Source: an uncultured Roseobacter sp.
GTDB taxonomy: Bacteria > Pseudomonadota > Alphaproteobacteria > Rhodobacterales > Rhodobacteraceae
Assembly (NCBI GenBank): GCA_947501635.1
Contig: CANMWT010000001.1
Location: 372,001-436,000 of the forward strand
Length of the DNA: 64,000 nt
Direction: 5' to 3'
Part shown: positions 60,839 to 64,000 of the stretch, in pieces
Layout: each line of letters starts with the position of its first letter
Numbering within the stretch: the first letter of the stretch is position 1
Made by a program: the position numbers and the translations under genes
The notes under the pieces: model-generated
Databases searched by the model: none
Told to the model about the DNA's origin: nothing
Seen by the model: the letters and a program-made list of their open reading frames with translations, nothing else

Positions 60839-62958
60839 GCCTAGAAAATTATCCACTGGTACGCGATTGGCTGCATGTGAAAAACGGACGGCTTCACCTG
60901 AGAACAGGCAAGGTGGACTTGGGCCAGCGCATCAGCACCGCGTTGATGTGCATCGCCGCTCAAGAGCTTGCCCTGCCGTTTGACACCATCGACATTGACC
61001 CCGTCCGTACTGACGACAGCCCTGACGAAGGTATCACTTCTGGCAGTAATTCTATTGAACAGTCAGGAGCCGCGCAGCGTCTGGCCTGCGCAACGGCACG
61101 TCAGTGGGCTATGACGGCTGCAGCGGATGCATTGGGGGTGGAGGTTGAAGCCCTGTCTCTTGAAGATGGACAGATCAGCCATCGTGGCACCAACGACAGA
61201 TGTGACCTGCTCGACCTACTTGTTGCCCTGCCCGCAGACTTGCCGGTTGATGCACAAGCGCCTGCATGGGTCTTGAACGGGCCGATACCCGACGCGATGC
61301 CGCGCGGGCTGCGCGACATGGTTGAGGGCCGGTATGTCTATGTGCACGATTTGGAACGCCCGGGCATGCTGCACGCCCGCATCGTCTGCCCTCCCAAAAC
61401 GGATGCAAAACTTGCAAAGCTTGACCCGACTGTAGTCACCCGCCTTGAGGAAAAGGGGGTGCACGTCATCCGCGACGGGGCGTTTCTTGCCATCGCTGGG
61501 CCGCAGGAGTGGCAGGTGGTGCGTGCGGCCTCAAGCCTTGCGGCGGCCTGCGTCTGGGATTTGGGTCCAGAGCTTGCAACAGGGGATATCTTTCAGGCGA
61601 TGGCGGATCGCGACGCACAGCGCTTTTCAGTTGTTGACGGCAAACCCGACCCAGACGCGCCGCTTCCCCCGACGCTCGATGCGCCGGCCTACACGGAAAC
61701 CTTCGAGCGGCCCTATACGCTGCATGGGGCGCTGGGTCCTTCTGCGGCGTTGGCAACTTTCAGCGGTGGTCAGCTGGAAATCCTGACGCACAGTCAGGGC
61801 ATCTATTTTCTGCGCGACAGCATTGCTGACAGTCTGGGAATGGCGCCAAAGGACGTGGTGCTGGAACATGTACCCGGCTCGGGCTGTTATGGGCACAACG
61901 CAGCAGATGACGCCGCATTCGAGGCAGCACTTGTGGCCGTAGCGCTGCCCGAAACGCCAATTTTGCTCAAATACACGCGGTCAGACGAGCATGGGCGCGA
62001 ACCTGTAGGCACGGCAATGGCCGTGCGGCTGGAGGCGCGTTTGAGTGCGGAGGGCCATATTGATGCGGTCTGGATGGAGGCGCGCGGCGATACCCACCGC
62101 GGCAGGCCGCGCGCCGGCGCAAACCGCGCGGGGCCAGCGCGGCTTGCGGCCAATGCTGCGCGCGATTGCGATGTGCCTCGGTTTGTGCCTGAACCCAATA
62201 TGAACCGCCACGCAGGTCTGCACCGAAACCTTGATCCGATTTACACCTTTGCAGACAAGCGAATGGTCAAGGCATTGGTGCCAGATTTGCCGCTCAGGCC
62301 TTCTGCCCTGCGCTGTCTGGGTGCGCCCGCGAATGTGCTGGCGATCGAGAGCATGATGGACGAGCAGGCGGTCGCGGCGGATGACGACCCGATTGCCTTT
62401 CGCATCCGGCATCTGAGTGATCCGCGCGATATTGCCGTGTTGGAAAAGCTGCGCGATGTCCTTGCCTTAGCCGGTCCTTGTGATGGCCCGGATGCGTCCG
62501 GCCGCGGTATTGCCTACGCCCAGTACAAGAACGCGATGACACGGGTTGGCGTGGCGGTGGACCTGTCGGTGACTGAAGTTGGCGCAGTTGCGCTGCACCA
62601 CGTACACCTGGTGGCGGATGCGGGCCGCATTGTTGATGCCGATGGACTTTTGGCGCAATTGGAAGGGGGCGTGCTGCAAGGCGCAAGCTGGGCTTTGCAC
62701 GAACGCGTGACATGGGGCCCGCAGGGTCGTGAAAGCCTCGACTGGGAGAGCTATCCCGTTCTGCGGTTTGACAATGTCCCCACGTTTGACATCCACTTGA
62801 TCGATGCTGGCCACGCGCCTTCAGTCGGGGCGGGAGAAGCAAGCCCGAGCCCGACCGTTGCTGCAATTGCGAACGGGATCTTTGCTGCTTCGGGCCTTCG
62901 GTTGCGGCGCATGCCCTTTGATGCAGATGCCGTGATGCAGGCCGCTTTGCAGGCATAA
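60835..62958 (+). CDS. molybdenum hydroxylase large (molybdopterin-binding) subunit
   Basis: The 707-aa protein belongs to the xanthine-dehydrogenase/isoquinoline-oxidoreductase/nicotinate-dehydrogenase group. Visible are the VDLGQRISTALMCIAAQELA opening, GSGCYGHNAADDAAFEAALV, the RPSALRCLGAPANVLAIESM segment, GGVLQGASWAL and the active-site SVGAGEASPSPTVAAIA with Glu668. It has no Tat signal and no fused cytochrome, and no FAD subunit gene is nearby. It would hydroxylate an aromatic heterocycle or aldehyde with water. It overlaps the small subunit by 4 nt. Confidence 0.93.
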   Translation: MSLENYPLVRDWLHVKNGRLHLRTGKVDLGQRISTALMCIAAQELALPFDTIDIDPVRTDDSPDEGITSGSNSIEQSGAAQRLACATARQWAMTAAADALGVEVEALSLEDGQISHRGTNDRCDLLDLLVALPADLPVDAQAPAWVLNGPIPDAMPRGLRDMVEGRYVYVHDLERPGMLHARIVCPPKTDAKLAKLDPTVVTRLEEKGVHVIRDGAFLAIAGPQEWQVVRAASSLAAACVWDLGPELATGDIFQAMADRDAQRFSVVDGKPDPDAPLPPTLDAPAYTETFERPYTLHGALGPSAALATFSGGQLEILTHSQGIYFLRDSIADSLGMAPKDVVLEHVPGSGCYGHNAADDAAFEAALVAVALPETPILLKYTRSDEHGREPVGTAMAVRLEARLSAEGHIDAVWMEARGDTHRGRPRAGANRAGPARLAANAARDCDVPRFVPEPNMNRHAGLHRNLDPIYTFADKRMVKALVPDLPLRPSALRCLGAPANVLAIESMMDEQAVAADDDPIAFRIRHLSDPRDIAVLEKLRDVLALAGPCDGPDASGRGIAYAQYKNAMTRVGVAVDLSVTEVGAVALHHVHLVADAGRIVDADGLLAQLEGGVLQGASWALHERVTWGPQGRESLDWESYPVLRFDNVPTFDIHLIDAGHAPSVGAGEASPSPTVAAIANGIFAASGLRLRRMPFDADAVMQAALQA

Positions 62959-63076
62959 TTGCTCTAATTTCCAGCGGTTTGACGCGAATAGGCACATCTT
63001 TTGCACGGGGAACTCGCCTTTCTGATTTGTTTCGTGTATGCTGCGGTGCAGAAAAACAGCTTGGAAAGTGTTTCTC

Positions 63077-63709
63077 ATGACTGGACGTATCATCACGGTT
63101 GCTCAGCAAAAGGGCGGATCGGGCAAGACGACCGTCACCGTCAATCTGGCGACTGCACTCCTCGCGCAAGGCAAATCTGTCGCGCTTTTGGATACCGACC
63201 CGCAGGGCAGCCTCGGAAAATGGTTCATGAAACGGGTTGAAACCCACGGCGACGACCCGAACCTGAGGTTTTCGACAGCGACCGCTTGGGGCATTAACTA
63301 CGAACTGCGCTCACTCAGCGCACAGGTCGATTTTGTTATCGTTGATACGCCCCCAAAGGCCGACAGTGATCTGCGACCTGCGCTCAGGGCGGCTGATCTG
63401 GTGCTAGTGCCCTTGTCCGCCAGTCATGTCGATATCTGGGCCACACAAGATGTTCTGGATCTTGCGGATCGGGCCAGCAAACGTGCCTGCATCGTAATGA
63501 ACCGCACACGCGCGGGGACACGGCTGGGTGCTGAGGTTCTGGAAGCGGTCGCTGAACTGGAAGCTGATGTGCTGAAAACAAGCCTGGGCAACCGGATCCT
63601 GTTTGCAGAATCGCTGGGCAAGGGCCTTGGCGCCATTGAAAGCAAAAAAACCAGTGCTGCAGCAAACGAAGTCAGATCGCTGGCTGAAGAAGTAGCGCAT
63701 ATCCTTTAG
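63077..63709 (+). CDS. orphan ParA-family ATPase
   Basis: The 210-aa protein has the deviant Walker A QQKGGSGKTTVTVNLATALL, then LLDTDPQGSLGKWF and the DFVIVDTPPKADSDLRPALR Walker B region. It is short and has no adjacent parB or parS-like repeats. Such orphans position cellular cargo or partition small elements. The start at 63077 is given; the frame continues 13 codons upstream. It is not part of the catabolic operon by spacing (118 nt). Confidence 0.88.
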   Translation: MTGRIITVAQQKGGSGKTTVTVNLATALLAQGKSVALLDTDPQGSLGKWFMKRVETHGDDPNLRFSTATAWGINYELRSLSAQVDFVIVDTPPKADSDLRPALRAADLVLVPLSASHVDIWATQDVLDLADRASKRACIVMNRTRAGTRLGAEVLEAVAELEADVLKTSLGNRILFAESLGKGLGAIESKKTSAAANEVRSLAEEVAHIL

Positions 63710-63764
63710 CTTCAAATACTTGGCGGCCTCTGAGAGAGGGCCTGCGCATGACGATGGGCCTAAA

Positions 63765-64000
63765 TTAAGTGTCGGGTATCTGCCACGCGCCGATAGCTTT
63801 CAGCCCGTCCTCTACAGGGGTCACGGATACAACACCCAAGGTGCCCTTGCAGGCCATCACCAGCACTTTGTCCGACGACAGCGGGATCGCCATGCCGGTC
63901 GTATCCCGCACACCGGCGATCTGGCCACCGGCATTGCCATCAATCGCGGCGTGTAGCCGGGCGGCATGTGCCTCCATCAATGGTCGCCAGACATCGGCAC
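63765..64000 (-). CDS. protein of unknown function, cut by the right edge
   Basis: The frame is open to the window edge and ends at 63765. The visible C-terminal part includes MEAHAARLHAAIDGNAGGQI, SDKVLVMACKGTLGVVSV and ends AIGAWQIPDT. I do not recognise the family. It is convergent with the ParA gene. The true start lies outside the window. Confidence 0.5.
   Translation of the reverse strand, partial: ADVWRPLMEAHAARLHAAIDGNAGGQIAGVRDTTGMAIPLSSDKVLVMACKGTLGVVSVTPVEDGLKAIGAWQIPDT

Noticed and set aside
1-64000. tRNA, rRNA, insertion sequence or CRISPR array
   Set aside because: No cloverleaf, rRNA stretch, transposase with inverted ends, or regularly spaced repeat was seen by reading both strands; a dedicated search tool was not available.

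Overview
The window looks like a chromosomal segment of a Roseobacter-group alphaproteobacterium (Rhodobacterales). The signs are a MipZ division-positioning ATPase, a separate F0 operon (atpI-atpB-atpE-atpF'-atpF) with a split b/b' stalk, TRAP and TTT transporters, MttB and dimethylglycine-dehydrogenase-type genes, many short overlapping (ATGA or GTGA) gene junctions, and a moderately high G+C content. Genus and species cannot be fixed from the sequence. I saw no rRNA, tRNA, insertion sequence, prophage or CRISPR array. The edges cut a TRAP small permease (left) and an unidentified minus-strand gene (right).

Layout, 1-21 kb. The left end holds TRAP permease genes, a DUF309-like protein and a 47-residue four-cysteine mini-ferredoxin behind an FNR-type box. 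At 3.2-9.1 kb is a minus-strand catabolic set: Tat-exported solute-binding protein, TauD-like dioxygenase, FAD oxidase and amidohydrolase, with a divergent RidA. mipZ and a translation/secretion block follow (rpmE, rplS, trmD, rimM, a 47-aa membrane peptide, rpsP, chorismate mutase, GNAT, NIPSNAP, ffh). Next come azoR with a divergent LysR gene and a repeated operator array, a DMT exporter and an ArsR regulator.

Layout, 21-48 kb. The F0 operon is followed by an FCD regulator with a clear palindromic operator, smc, a lytic transglycosylase, cbiB/cobD (cobalamin lower loop), a receiver-like protein lacking its phospho-acceptor Asp, a glutathionyl-hydroquinone reductase and a MalY/PatB aminotransferase. 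Three tandem peptide deformylase genes lead into fmt; the third has lost its catalytic residues. A minus-strand run then carries FAD/GcvT demethylating dehydrogenase, MttB-like methyltransferase, TetR regulator and an RND efflux pair.

Layout, 48.6-63 kb. This is the most interesting part: a compact, apparently co-regulated catabolic island. A fumarylacetoacetate-hydrolase-family gene is divergent from an FCD regulator. An ABC importer of the sulfonate/nitrate family follows, then a 4,5-dihydroxyphthalate-decarboxylase-like enzyme, a TauE/SafE exporter, a complete TTT importer, a histidine-rich LVIVD beta-propeller, an OsmC-like protein and a two-subunit molybdenum hydroxylase. Most junctions overlap by about 4 nt. 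The gene set suggests uptake, ring hydroxylation and decarboxylation of a (hetero)aromatic carboxylate or sulfonate; the substrate is unknown. An orphan ParA-like ATPase follows.
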